Positions 8,706-22,738 are shown, counted from the first letter of the stretch. The stretch is DNA of 64,000 nt from Phascolomyces articulosus (GCA_025677815.1 JAIXMP010000002.1:558001-622000); one strand, 5' to 3'. Program-made: numbers and translations. Notes: generated by a model not told the origin, from the sequence alone.

Positions 8706-11700
8706 ATGGAGTCACTCGAACATCAAACTGCTCCCGAAAGTACTCGAGGACTTTTTGACCCTCCAGAGCGTAAGGTAATAAGAATAAAGATATTGATTTT
8801 TTTAAGGGGGAGAAGGGGATCAAATATATCAGCATGCTTATATATTTTATTTATCAACAATTTTCATGTACCTTATTTTTTTTAAAGCCTTCGCCACCCA
8901 ATAGTACCAATGTAAAAGGAGGTCATTCTACTACTACTACTACTTCACCACCTTCTTCTTCCTCTTCTTCTTCTTCCTCATCGGGTATTATTGATAAGCG
9001 CCGCTCATTAAATACCTATGCTCCACTTATCACGCCTTCAACTAACAAGGATCGACCTATGACACGTGGGCATCAACGTTCTCGTTCGGCTGTGATGCTT
9101 ACCAACTCGAGTTCCCGCAAAAGTTTCGGATTACAGCCCCTGTCTGAAGAAAGTGGTGCTGGTGTTGATAACAAAAAGGTGACCGTCGATTCTCTTCAAG
9201 ATATGATTAATACTTTGAAAAGTTTACCTCCTGTCACACTCAACAAGGAAGGTAATGGACCTATGCCCAACGGAACCATCTCATCATCAGCTGTCATAGG
9301 ATCCTCCTCCTCATCAAGACCAGGAAGTCGTCGTCCTTCGATTGGTCCTGATACAATGCAAGATATGGTTCAAAATACGGTACAAGAATTACGTAATATT
9401 GATAAACATACAGCAGCTCGTAGAAGAAGCCGACGTGCTAGTAGTATGACAAGTACTTTGGAAGCATCCGTTGCTTTACGTGATTTTGCTTTGGCTGAAG
9501 CAGAAGCGAAATTGATGGGAACATTTGCAAAAATTGAAGGGAAAAATTTGGATATTAAAGAAGAAGAAGAAGAAGAGGATGAATTGGATAATAAGGAACC
9601 TTCTTCGATCAAACAAATGTTGATGAGTATGCCAAGACGTCATTCTACGTCAAGACATGTTGGATTAAATGAAGAGATCCATAATAATGGAATCGCACCT
9701 ATCAGAACAGCAGGTCGTCGTCGTTATTCTGAATCGTCTGGCAATAGTTTTGATATGTCCTCATTGTCTAGCTTGGGCGGTAATGGTAGTATGGGTAATA
9801 GTGGTACTGGAAAACGTATGTCATTGCAACAATTGCCTACTTTATCCGAGAATGCAGAAATGTCGGGCAAGGCAGGGCGTCGTCTCACATTTAATAAACC
9901 CTTAACTTTGGAAGAAAGTAACAAGAAGATTTCACATAGTCGTCGATCTTCTCGAAATTTGGATTATGACTGGCGTTCCAGTAAGTTGATGATAGAGTGA
10001 AAAGTAGGAGAAGGAATTTGAAACGAACAGCAAAGAAAGTGGAAATTGATTGAGGGTGTTTTTTTACATATATGTCTCTAGGCACATCATCAACCTCCAG
10101 CGTACCTTTACCTGCAATTCATCAATCATTTAATTTGGTACCATTTACCCCTACACGTGTCAGTTTTGCCAAGGATGATGCTAATCCACATCAACGTCGA
10201 CCACTGTTTATCGCTCACTTGCCATTTTCGGCATTACCACCGTTATTCCGTTCACGACAATTGATTCGTGGTGTTTTACGTGTGAACAAACGTAACCGAA
10301 GTGACGCTTATGTTTGGTGTGAAGATTTGGATGCGGATGTCTATGTATGTGGTTCACGCGATCGAAACCGTGCATTGGAAGGAGATGTTGTTGCTGTTCG
10401 TCTTGCCGATGTTGAAAAGGTATTGCGTGAAAAGAAAGAAAAAGAAGAAGCTAAATTGGCACGCAATGGCGGTCAAGCGCGTACACGCATGCCTGATGAA
10501 GAGGATGAAAATGAAATCATTTTTGGTGGTGATGATGATATTGATACCGTCAAGCCTAAATATTCTGGTGTTGTTGTGGCTGTTTTGGAACGTGCACAAA
10601 ATCAAGATTTCTCTGGGTAAACAAAGAAAAAATACATGAATAGAAAGGAAAATGATGACAGATAGGTGAAAGGAGACTAACATACGTGCAAATGAGTCTA
10701 GAACACTGACATTGATGCGTCCGAACAACAAGCGGGCTCAAGAAGAAAAGGCAGCTGAACAAGTGAGATTGGCTGAAGGAGATAATCTCAAAAAGGAAAC
10801 TCCTCGCATTGTTTGGTTTAAGGCAACAGATAAGCGTGTACCTTTGATTGCTATTCCAATTGAGCAAGCACCCGCTGATTTTGTCGAAAATAACGATGCC
10901 TATATAAGCCGTTTGTTTGTGGTATGTTAGTGAAATGATGAATAATAATGGGAATGGAAGGGTATGAAGTCATGCCTGTAATGGGTTAGGAGAATAATGA
11001 TTTTCTTTTTCTCACATAATGCATGTATATCTTCAGGGTTCAATCAAACGATGGCCGATCACATCATTACATCCTTTTGGTTATCTTGAAAGAGAATTAG
11101 GCAAAGTGACAGATTTGGATGTTCAAGTAATGGCAATTCTTGCAGATAACAATGTATCTGAACAACCGTTTTCTGATTCCGTCATGTCCTGTTTACCATC
11201 CACTGTGCTTAACAACGAGTTATCAGCTACTGACTTGAAGGATCGTCGTGATTATACCGAACAACGCATGTTTACAATTGATCCTACGGGTTCTAACGGT
11301 ATGTCTATCTCTATATATTACTATTTTCTTAGTAGATGATACATTATGTTGTATCACAACCATTCTTGCTTTATATGGATAGACTCGCTGATCTGAAAAA
11401 TCATGGGAATGGATCCTTTTTTATAGCCTTGGATGATGCATTATCTGTATGTAAATTAAGTGAGGATACTTTTGAAGTGGGTGTTCATGTGAGTGATGTA
11501 ACGCATTATATTGTACCTCATTCCGCAATGGATAAAGAAGCCCGTGCTCGAGGTGTTCGAGTGGATCTGCAACATAAATTTGTACCCATGTTACCTACAG
11601 AACTCACTGATCAAGTGACCAATTTGGATCCTGGAAAAAAGAGGTAATGAGGGCTGACAAAAAAAAACTTGCGATAAATATTTATTCTTATTGTTTTATT

Positions 11701-13420
11701 TTTTTAATCCATGATATCTTTAGACTGGCTATTTCTGTCGTATGGACTATTACCTCCAAGGGCAAAATCCTTGATACCTGGATTGGTAAGACAGTTGTGC
11801 GGTAAGTTATAAATATTCTTTTGTTTTTTTTTTGTTTTTAAAAAACTAAAATTCCATCAAGAAATTAATTAATTAAATGATTTTTAAATAATAAAGATCG
11901 GACGCCAAGCTATCATACCAGGATGCACAAAAGGCATTGGATAATGAATCTATTTCAGAATCATTGCCTGATCAATTGCGTCAAGATATTGAACATGATA
12001 TTCGCAAACTCGCCATGATTGGTTCTGGTATGCGTGATATGAGATTGGAAGAAGGAGGTGCCATGACATTGCTACGGGATGAACTTGATTTCAATTTTGA
12101 ATATGGTTATCAAGTGGCACCATCCAATGTCTTTACTGCTACACGTCCACATGTAGCCACTTGTATCAAGGAACTTTTGTTACAAGCCAATATTAGTGTT
12201 GCTCAAAAGATTTCAAGTCATTTACCTGACCAAGCATTATGTCGTCGCCAAGCACCACCTGTGAATCGTAAGATTGTAAGTATTTTTGAAACTAAAAAAA
12301 TCAAGCAATTTGGGAAGAGAAAAGGAGAAACTAATTAAAGATGATTTTAGCGTGAATTGGAAGCCTACGCTACTCGACATTTAGGTGTCAGCTTGGATGT
12401 TTCAAATGCAAAAACCATTGAACAATCTGTATCCTCTATTCAAGATGTGCAACTTCGCAAGTTGGTGACATCGCTTGTGCTCAAGACATTTTATCCACCT
12501 AAATATTATTGTACTGGCACGCTTGATATCCTCAAATATTCCCATTATGCTTTGAATGTTCCGCTTTTTACCCATTTCACGGCACCTAGTCGTCGTTTTG
12601 CGGACATTATTGTTCATCGTCAATTGGATACAGTTCTTACTGATGGTAAGTGAATCTGTTCTAGACATAAAATTAGTTATATTTATGCAAGAGAAGTTTA
12701 TAGGAAAAGAACTAATTCTTCCTGAGTATTTTAAAAACAGATAAACAATTTTATCTTGATCGTGATACGATGCAAAAATTGGCTCAACACTGTAATGTGA
12801 AGAAGGAAGCTGCTCGTGTCGCAAGAGAACAAACAAGTCTATTGTTCTTGTCCCGTTATTTGTGCGCTAAGCAACAACCTCCTGTGCAAAGTATCGTTGT
12901 CTTCCGTGATGCCATTGTCGTTGCTGTATCTGATCAATACTTTGATGTTCTTGTTCCTGACTTGAATATTGAAAAACGTATCCATTTAGCCCATTTACCT
13001 GTTTGGCGTTCCAACTTTGACGAGCACATCAATGCCTTGTCACTTTATTGGAAGAAGGGTGTGGCTACTCCTACAGGTCATCACCAAACGTATGAATCCG
13101 AAGATGAAGACGAATTGGATGAAGAAGCATTGCTTGAAGAAATGGAAGAAGAGATTACTGATGCCCCTGTCATGACCAAACTGAACCAAGATAAAAAGCC
13201 TGCTACCACGACCACCGAAAAACAACAACCTATTGTCAAGCGACCTATGGGAAGACGTGCATCTGTGTTGCGTTCACGTTTGTCAGATAGTACTGGATAT
13301 AGTATGGACCAATCTTCACAAACTATCAAAGCCCTTGATAGGATTAAGGTGGCTGTTATTGTTGAAACCATCAAACCACCTCCAGTTGTTCGTGTCTTGG
13401 CTGCTAATCCTTTTGCTTAA
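8706..13420 (+). CDS. SSD1: Ssd1-like RNB-domain mRNA-binding translational regulator
   Basis: An RNase II/Dis3L2-family protein of the Ssd1 branch. I traced ten exons: 8706-8774, 8888-9980, 10082-10616, 10702-10921, 11037-11298, 11427-11643, 11724-11801, 11897-12275, 12351-12645 and 12741-13420. All junctions are GT-AG and in frame, giving 1275 residues. Residues 24-390 are disordered, with poly-Ser and poly-Thr. They contain two HxRxx(S/T) sites (HQRSRS at 85-90, HSRRSS at 373-378), the consensus of the NDR kinase Cbk1 that controls yeast Ssd1. Cold-shock-type domains follow (VNKRNRSDAYVWCEDLDADV, then RNRALEGDVVAVRL). The RNB core begins at about 716, and the protein ends VLAANPFA as Ssd1 proteins do. 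The motif at 721-730 is DPTGSNALDD: one acidic metal ligand of true RNases is alanine, matching a non-catalytic RNA binder. Expected role: control of cell-wall mRNA translation. Confidence 0.93.
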
Positions 13421-13834
13421 AAATATTGATCCAGATCCTCCGTTCAATCACTTTGAATCCAAACAACTCTTTCTTTTTATAACCCCATTTATACACAATT
13501 TAGTATATATACACCAACAACACACTTATTATTTACATAACCCTTTTTTTTATTATTCTTCTTATTTCCATATATTAGTCTTTTTTATTATCTTTACAGG
13601 AGTTTTTACTTTTTTTTCTTGCTTTGTTTGATTTGTATTTATTACTCTTTCTTCTTTTTTTAACTGTTATTTTCTTCTTTTCTTTTCGAGGGGTCCCACT
13701 GGAGTATTAATACTAAATAACATAAAAAATATAAAATAATAAAATAACAGCAATTTACTTTGATGTTTTTCTGTATCAATTTGCATATTATTTATAAACT
13801 GTGTTGGCCATATTCTCGACAAAAATCAATTATT
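13421..13834. other. Short convergent intergenic region
   Basis: 414 bases between the stop codons of the SSD1 gene (+) and the APC2 gene (-). It is rich in long T runs on the plus strand and should contain both 3' untranslated regions. No gene is seen. Confidence 0.6.
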
Positions 13835-16800
13835 TTATTCCTCAACTAATTGATATTTAGAGTCACTAGATAATATCAAGATACCCTCTTTTTCCCAATA
13901 TTCTAAACTTTCCATAACCTTGGTCAAATCAAGATTGGTCTTTTTTGCTACTTCCTCATCGGTATATCTTTGATCTATTATATAACGGTTATCAGTATAT
14001 GACACTAGCATCTCATTTTATATTAAAAAGTATATATGGGTAACTAACCTTTGCCTTGGAATATTGAAATGACCAAAGCAGAGCTGGGATCTATTGTCAT
14101 TTCCACCGTTCTTGATCGAAATTCCAATTCAATAGATACAGAGCCTTGGTTAGGGGTCCAATGTAATTTTCGATTAGCTTTATAATGCTTGAATTTATCT
14201 TGATATGCTTTTAACGTTTGATCCATATCCTCCAAGATACTAATAGATCCTTTTTGTTTTGAACCACCCTCATCTTGTAAATAATCATCATCATCGGCAT
14301 TCTCTTCTTCTGGCCAATAATGGCGAGATAATATCATGGCATGAAATGTAGATTGGACTTGTTGTTCATCTTCATGGATTTGTCGATCCAATCGTCTACT
14401 TTCGGCCATATCTTTGATCATAATATCACAGCTTGTCATTGTATTTTCTGGGAATCGCCGTTTCAGCATTTCTAATTTGATCATCTATGATATGACATAT
14501 ATAAAATTTTTCATCTGTTTAGATTTAGAACATCTATAGTGGATGTATGTTGATCAATTGTGAAAAAAAAACCTTATATACCTCTTCATCCGTTTCATAA
14601 TTATTGGATAACATCAATGCTTTGCCAAGTTTTTCTTGATATTTTTCCACAAAATCAGTAGTGGCACCGCAGATACTAATTAACATTGCAATTGGATCCA
14701 ACGACATTTGTTGTAATCGTGAGAGTTGTCCTAAATATCAGAACAAAAAAAAATGAGTAAAGAAAATAAAGAGAAGACATTCAATATAGTCCTACCTCTT
14801 TCATCTTTATTATCATCCTGTCGTTCAATTTCACCCTCTCCAAATTCATAGATATTTTCATCATCTAGTCCATATTCTTCCCCTTCTCGGATCATATCCA
14901 CGACAGCTGGTACAACATCACTTCGCTTTGAACTATTTCGTATATAAGCATGATCCGTCAGTTCCATATATAAAAATGTGAGAAAGCGCATTTTGTTTTA
15001 ATAGCGGAGTGTACCTCCAATAATCTCGCATCACATCAATAATGGGGACAAGGATTGAACATGTTGGATCAATCACTTTGAGACATTGGATACACAAGAT
15101 GTATTGTTGAAGAATATCTGTAGCCCAGGTACCATTTCGTAATAATCGAGTACGGAATCTTTAAAAAACAAGGTCATCCCTTTCATAAGTACGTTTCAAA
15201 AATAATGATCATAATAAAACACAAATTTACTCTTTCAAAACTGCATCCTTGATAAGGTGTGGTATACTTGATGGTGAGAGTTTTTCAGAAGAACTTTTAT
15301 CTGCAATGAACTTTTTGAAGTACACAGCAAAAACGTATATGCTATTAATAAAATTGATTCGACAGTGTACTTGTTTTATATAGATATTTACCTTAAGATC
15401 CTCGACCACAGGCTTCGATGATGGGAATTCAGTGATTATATCAAATATCCGTTCAACACTATACAAAGATGGAATTTGAGTTAAATAAATACTTATGGAA
15501 TGATATTAAATAGAGAAATTATTCATACCGAGAATCATAAAATGCATTATAGAATGTGTGTTCCAATACAATCTTATCACGTAAAAACCGATACCAATCT
15601 GCCAAGTTTGCCTTTCGCACCTGTGATCCATCCTCCACGTCAATTTCCTGTAAACAATGAGAATACCATGGCAACACAACCAAACGCATCCATAGCAGCT
15701 GCTGCTGTAATACATGTTCCGTAATGACTTGATCCCAGCTGTCTTCTGGTAATTGAAATCGTTTGCTTGCCATAGCATAGACAAAATCACTCATTTGAGG
15801 TACCAATCCCAACATTTTCGCTTGTATACAAATTTGACTGAATTCTCCAATAGCGGTTTGAGCCGCCTCTACATTTTCTAATGGTATCGTGATAGTTTCC
15901 TCTCCCTCTTCATCATCTTGAGCAATCCAATCCAAAGAGGATGATGGATCCTCCATGACAATTTGATCAATTTGTTTTTGTAACATATCATCCGACATGC
16001 GTGCTGCATCCACGAGTTGAGGTAAATTTTGATCGAGTGTTGCGCATAGAATAGATGGATCGTAAGATTCGTAGGCAGAAGCAATCAGCATGGTTTGATT
16101 ATGGGCATAGACAATTTCGAAATATCGACAAGCGTTCATGTAAAATTGACGTCGTGCTTGGATGATCTTTGGCATGGATTCAAGTCGTTCTGATAAATAT
16201 TGACTACATCCATGTCGAAGGCGGGTTTTCAGCTCAGGCGACCAAAGAGGACTATCCCTATATTATTTTAAATATAAAATCCCATCCATCCAATTAGTAA
16301 CAACGTCAGTTCTGTATTTTCTTATAGGTAAGTGTTTCTGTATTGTGTACACCAGTACACATAGAGACTTACATGAGCAATGGCATATCAAGTGGTTTGC
16401 TAATGGTATCGTAAATTTGATAAAGTTGTTCAACAAGTTGTACCCATCCTTTCTAGAATTTCAAAGTTAGTCCGCTTGTTCTCTTTCCTGTCTCATGGAT
16501 AATAGGATTATTACATCAGAAGTGTCTATTAACTGTTCCGCCTTTTCTTTAAGATACGCCACAGCAACGGCTAAAAAAAAATAAGATATAGTAACGTAAA
16601 AATGATAGGTTGTCAATGACATGCCAAGCATTTATGTATGTATATCCAGATAATATCATACCAACATAATAATCTTGTGCTAACGCCTTTGGAAGCTGGG
16701 TATCCAACAATGACTTTACAGGTGAATCGCGCACTATATTTTTACAATTTTCAGGAACAAACACGAAAACGCGTTCGTTAAAAAAGAGAACTTACGCGTA

Positions 16801-17121
16801 AATAACCGTGGTGGTCCTTCACAAGCTTGCAATATATCATCCATTGTCGGTGGCTTTATATATCATGTTTTGTTATTTTTGTTAGTATCTATATAATTAC
16901 AAAACAGAATATTCATACTTTTCTAAATCAAGATCTTAAATGTACCTGCTATCCAACAAAATTAAAAAAAGTTTGATCAGCGTAAAACACGCACACCATA
17001 TTTTATTGTATAAATGAGAACAAGAAAAAAAGCTTACGGTTTCTTTTCCATAGTTTTTACGATGATGACTAGTAAACACATTGATGGCGTTTTGATGTTT
17101 GAAATCCTGAGTGGATAGCAT
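13835..17121 (-). CDS. APC2: Anaphase-promoting complex subunit 2 (cullin-like)
   Basis: The cullin-family scaffold of the APC/C ubiquitin ligase, which binds the RING subunit Apc11. Read from 17121 downwards the gene has about eleven exons. Recognisable parts in order are: an N-terminal helical repeat region (16800-15520, including SWDQVITEHVLQQQLLWMRL); RTRLLRNGTWATDILQQYIL (about 15110-15170), typical of APC2; then the cullin-homology region with DPIAMLISICG, EKLGKALMLSNNYETDEE, LEMLKRRFPENTMTSCDIMI, KDMAESRRLDRQIHEDEQ and LHWTPNQGSVSIELEF (14040-14700). The end is a winged-helix APC2 domain (EEVAKKTNLDLTKVMESLEY) with its stop at 13835-13837. Two junctions could not be resolved by eye: the first intron (about 17037-16940) and the join near 14990-15010. 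The exon list is therefore provisional, but the identity is firm. Confidence 0.88.
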
Positions 17122-19990
17122 TTTTCATACAAGATCTGGAATGGAAAAAAGCAGAGATAAAAAATCAAGTAACGATTTGTTTCGGAAGCATGAGTTTTGG
17201 ATTATTCGAAAAATGTTTAATTTACTACCAGCTGCTACAATTAGAGAAAGCAAAAAAAAAAATATCAATAACAAATGACATAAATGATTCATAGCATCCA
17301 GACAAGTAAAAGAGATACACACTATAAGATAGGAGTCATTAATTTTAATAACAAAACTAATTTATTATATATAAAACAATATAACTACATGCCATAAAGT
17401 ACGTTGCTGTATGGCAGCGATGCATCAACTACCCTTTCAGACAAGAAAGCAACATTAAAAACGTTATACACATCAGATTTTCGCAACATGAACTTTCAAC
17501 AGTTGAATAATTTCCACATTGCCGCTCCCTACTATACATCAATCACTGTTCGATCTACTATCAAGAAATGATACAGGTATGATTTTCAAAGCGATGCTGG
17601 AAGTGCAAGAGCACACCTATACCACATCAAAAAAAAAAATATTGCTTGTGGTTCAAAGTGTCATGCTCGTAGTATTCTCTGTTGCAATAATGATTGAATA
17701 TAATATATGAGTACTCTTCTTTATCAAACCGTTTATTATATATCAAGCTGTTTCTGTATCTCGATATCAAGTCATTTTTTCCTTCAGTATGGACTGAAAT
17801 GGGAAAGCTGTGTAAGATATTTATCCAACCGGCCAATAATGTTTTATCTAGGACTAGTTGCTAGTTACTATAGTGGGGTAGCGATGATTTTTCGATAATC
17901 TCTTGAAGTGAATTTATGATGTTACGTATTGATGGAATCAGATAAGGATGGCAACGACATAGTACCCTTGGTACACAATTTTTCCATTCCTCCTTCAGTA
18001 AAATGTTATGATTCCCATACAAGTTTGTCGATACTTGTGATCAATGAGCGGCTAAATCTGTTTATTAAGGAATTTTTTGGGTTATATTATTTGGAGGTAT
18101 TAAATATGAAAATGTGATAACATCATTTTATTATCATAGTAATTTATTGACCTACAACTATTAATTATTATCATATAATCCATTTTTACGTAATTAAATT
18201 AAGAAAAACCCAGGAGCAATTCCGGATGGGATGGGTTCAATATCCATCGCATTGAAAACGTTGGTTCCCTCCTTTCAATTTTTTCAAGTAGTAGGCTAAA
18301 GCAAAATATATTTGTATTTGCATATATCGCTATATTTCTGGATGCAATTTTCAAACATATCATCTGGTACAACTTACATAACTATATTTCACATCCCCCA
18401 ATAAATGTCGCATGCACGACTTCCATTGGTAACCCTATGGTACTACAGTCGACACACACCAATAATACATGTTTCATTTCTACTATTCAATGAATTTTTC
18501 TTGTAAATTCAATGATATAGCCGATCTTTCTTCTGCCAATATATACTACATGAAGAAGGTCCTTGAAAAGAACAACAGCAAAATCCAAGCGCCTTGATTG
18601 AATCTCTGATGTGGACAGACAAAACATTTCTTTTTTCTTCATGGGTGTGTAACGTCTTCATGAACCGCCTCCATTATTTAATTCTTCCACCTTTTGCAAC
18701 TGACCAAGCTGCTTATCATTTAGCTGCCATTCCAACTCTACGATTTCTTCCTATAGTTTTTCACCGCTGGTGCTACAGGTCCGTTCAACCGACTTTTCCA
18801 CATCCTCCTTCTATTCCAACGTAACATTGAAATTCTTGGACATTTTATGCTTCTTGTATTATAAATCGACAATTCAAATGTACAAGCTTTGCCATCGTGG
18901 ACTAGTGTGAATGGACAACAAATGTTGAATAATGCAACGACATCTTTTCAAAATGATTACAAGGAATATCATCGAGAAAATCATGCATATTACATCTGCT
19001 TATATTACAAATGACCCATCCTTCGATGGTGACGATAATTTCACTATACTACGAAAAGAAGATCTACCAACAATACCTGGGGATGTAATTAATTCGATTA
19101 TCATTTGTGTATACTTGTTCAATTGCCTGGAGCAAGTGGAACCAAAACAACCATAGCTCATCAATTTAGTTACTACAATGATCTTTGTAAAAAATAAAAA
19201 AAAACATCTAGTTTTAGGGATATAAAAAAAACAAGAAAACTTGAGCTGGAGACACATAGAAAGTGGTTCTTATTGAAATGCTTTAACTGTTGATTTTAGT
19301 TTAACGGATGGTTTAAATGATCTTTCCACGCACTATGCGATCTTCTCTGAACTCATGTTTAGTGATGCTTATAGCAATTATTACTATACTGTGGTAAAAA
19401 AAAAAAAACTGAAGAATACCATAAAGCTATTGAATATTGTAAAATAAAAAATTTTCCCAATTGTAATTTAAAGATTATACAATATATTTCAATGTGTGCT
19501 TGGAAAGTTTCTTAAAAATACCAAGCATATGCTGTACGTACGGTTACTCTAATATTCATTTATTAGAGATCTAAGAAGATAGGTTCTGTGTTACGATTTA
19601 CCAAGCTAAAACCTTCTATTTTATGCTCATGTGAATATTTATTATATAAAAAATAGATTATTTATGTTGTACAATAAAAAAAAACGTTGGTTTGTGCATT
19701 GATAATTTTAAAAAAGAAACTAATCCAAATTTTAATAACAACCCTGCGTAAAGATGAGTTTATCTACTATAATCATGCTTACTAAAATTCATGTAAAATA
19801 ATATGCTAATAGTTTATTTCCTTGTACAAAAATGAATGTTGTTGTTAGCGTAATAATAATAAGTACAAGTGAAATGAGGTATATAATGAAAAAGAAGAAT
19901 GGTGAATTTTTTTAAAAGAGATATACAAATAAATAAGAAGATACGTAATGGAGAAAACATGCTTCACTTTAAAATAATAGATGAAGCAAT
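17122..19990. other. Long AT-rich spacer with possible relics
   Basis: No intact gene is seen in these 2.9 kb between the APC2 start and the MBOAT gene's stop. Two stretches look like decayed coding sequence. One is on the plus strand near 17929-18110 (reads KDGNDIVPLVHNFSIPPSVK). The other is on the minus strand near 18690-18800 (reads EEIVELEWQLNDKQLGQLQK, a coiled-coil-like segment preceded in frame by a stop). Neither could be assigned to a family. The APC2 promoter should lie just right of 17121. Confidence 0.4.
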
Positions 19991-21541
19991 TTATAAGAGA
20001 CTACCACAAAGAGCATGTCCATATGGAATGGAACGGAAGAATTCAAAAACAAGAGGACGGGTAAAGACAAATGGATTATCAGCCCAAAGACCCCAATATG
20101 CGAAACCATCGATAAAGAATGGGAAAGTCAAAAAGGCGTAACTAATGACCCAAACTCGTTGAAGGATTTCTTTGACCAAGAAAGAATTAAGCAAGGTAGG
20201 AGGAACAAATTTCTTTGCAAACTTGGCAGTGAAGCGTTCCAATGTCATACCGACACCATGAATGAAAAAGAAAAACAGTTGTTGACCAATAAAGGAACGG
20301 AAATAAATAGTGGAGCCAACGTTGGCATAGATAATGTATTCATGCATGGAACCTGAAACCGCAAAGACGGCCAAAGTACCAACGAATAAGGCAATGGGTA
20401 AAGGATTCTTGACACGTTTGGCAAGAAGGCGTTGTGTAATATAACGTGCAGGTCGGAAACCAAAAGCAACCCAGGAAGTATGTAAAAGTTGGTGCCAACG
20501 AAAGGACCAAAGCTCTTCAAGAGAGGTAGACATGATTGGGTTTTTCATCAAGGAGCGCCATTGTTCTATTATAAATAGAGAGAGTGGGAGTTGGTTATTG
20601 CCATATAAATATAAAAAAAAATATGATTTCCATATATAACAAGAAATATGACGCTTACCTCCAGAATAAGAACCACCATCATAATAGATACAGTGAGCCA
20701 AATGTAACGCATAACCAAACATATTGAAAGCACTATTCAACATGAAGACAATAAAAAATAAAAAGACAAAGAATAAAAGAGGACGATCTTGACGCATCAT
20801 AATGACATCAGGGCCAGTAAATGTTGACCACCAGGAACCAAAGATATCACAGATGACAGCATGATATGCCATGTAGCTCACGATATGATACCATTTCTAT
20901 TATATAAATAAAATTTTAGTTCGTTGCTGTCACCCATAGAAATGCTGTTGTGATGATAGAATATAACGCCATGCATTTTTATTTACCTTATCCTTGACAT
21001 AAACCTTTGGCTTTGTATCATCATCCTTCTTTTTGTTAGGTTTAGGGAATTTACAAAGAGCAGCCCAAAATTCAGTGTATAAATAATCTCGAGTAGCATA
21101 AGCTGATTTGCCATAAAGCAATGGACTAATCCAATAAAATTCGAATAATCGTAAAAATAAATTATAGCAGGCCACGGTTTGAACGAGGTCAAAGACTATT
21201 TAAAAAGATAATTGGGATTAATTCTCAGGTACAATATTTATACACACATGATGACTAGTAGCAGACAACCAGTATTTGGATCGTTTCTCTTTTTTTTCGC
21301 GCGTTCGAAAAAAACAGTGTTGATATATTTTACCTCCATTGCCACAAGTGAAAAGAATTGGTGTAAAAAAGACGATCGTTAATAATGGAATGGACAAGAT
21401 TTGTTTAAGTGTAGTGGACATTTTTTCTTGAATAAGCATCAAAGCCAGTAATCCCGTAGGGATACCAAAGATGGAAAAGATAAAGGTGCCAACATTAAGA
21501 CGAGTGTCTCCCGCTTGATAAAATGTTTCCAATGTCTGCAT
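19991..21541 (-). CDS. MBOAT_2 / wax-synthase-domain acyltransferase
   Basis: A membrane-bound O-acyltransferase of 409 residues from four exons: 21541-21334, 21195-20987, 20896-20659 and 20565-19991. All are GT-AG, and the frame is kept. Several hydrophobic segments span the chain. The wax-synthase-type (MBOAT_2) core is in the last exon: EELWSFRWHQLLHTSWVAFG, whose RWHQ is the family hallmark, followed by FAVSGSMHEYIIY with the conserved histidine in an SGxxHE setting. Family members transfer acyl groups to hydroxyls of lipids, sterols or secondary metabolites in the endoplasmic reticulum; the substrate cannot be read from sequence. I saw no biosynthetic cluster around it. The start at 21541 is chosen because the longer frame upstream is Lys/Phe-rich junk. 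Confidence 0.85.
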
Positions 21542-22037
21542 GAATGTATTTACTATTGTTTTGGTGTGTTGATAAATAAAAAAAAGAAGTAAAGAATGAA
21601 AAAAAAAGAATGGAGAAATCGTCTGTTTATATAATAATTCTGCAAAAAAGAAAATCACCTCCTTTTTATATGAAAAAAAGGGCCTTCTCGCTTCTCCGCC
21701 CTTAGTTTTTCTTGTGTAATGAAAAAATAATAACCCAACAGGACACGCGAACCTGGAATAAGGATCAGCCCAACAAATTTTTTCACCATGGTTTGTGCGC
21801 ACTTGTAACATTGAACTCCACTTTTTTTTTTTTTTGGTGGGTGATTATTATTTATCGGATGATGATGATGAATGAATGAAAAGAATTACATAAGGATTGC
21901 TCGTCCCGCTTTTAAATCGCTTTATCTGGTGTGTTTGTTCAGTCAATAAGAATCCACCAAATAAAGAAAAGTTTTTACCGTCAGCTGTAACTATGACATT
22001 TTTGGAAATTTGACAATTGTTTATACTTTACTCCTTG

Positions 22038-22079
<42 letters not shown>

Positions 22080-22429
22080 ATTGTCAATAATACATATTTT
22101 TTGCATGTGAAATCTTGAACGATGACCATTTTGCTGGTAAAGTGACAAAGGAGGGAGACTAATATTCAACATAGAAACTCCACTATATACTTTAATCATC
22201 ATCATAGTAGTAAACAACTAGTAAGTATATAGCTTATAGGTTATACAAAATCTTACATTAAAAAATCATATTATTATTAAACACAGGCGTTACAAGTGAC
22301 AAGCCATCAAATAATAATCATTCCATTAATAAATCGATAAAGTAAGTAGAAGAAGAATCAGTGTAACTTGGTCTAAAATCTTATATATAATACACAAGGT
22401 CAAAGTAATTTAAGGTATTGGTTTTTTGT
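21542..22429. other. MBOAT gene upstream region with a 39-base poly(A) tract
   Basis: About 0.9 kb without a gene, holding the presumed promoter of the MBOAT gene. At 22040-22078 is an uninterrupted run of 39 A. No other homopolymer in the window is nearly as long. It may be simple slippage or the tail of an old retrotransposed insertion; no coding sequence precedes it on the plus strand. Confidence 0.6.
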
Positions 22430-22459
22430 TTCCCCCCATTTTTACTTTTGCGGAACGAG

Positions 22460-22738
22460 AATTTCAATTTCGCGTTGTAAGATTATTACATTTGTGCCTT
22501 ATTATTTTATATGATTATTATTTATGATTTATCCTTTTAGTATTTTACATAACTTCTTGTTTTCCATTATGATATACCAAGATTCAATAGCTTTATCTTG
22601 TTGAATTACATCACAATATGCATCAGGCTATCATTTTTTTATAGTACATGGATGGATAAAAAAAAAGGTTTTCTAGAATAATATCTTGTATTTGTATTTT
22701 GGATTGTCTCCTCTGTAACTAACATCATCATACACATT
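22460..22738 (+). repeat. Left terminal inverted repeat of the 2.3-kb element
   Basis: About 278 bases that match the reverse complement of 24351-24628 at roughly 99% by eye, from AATTTCAATTTCGCGTTG to CATCATCATACACATT. Confidence 0.9.
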
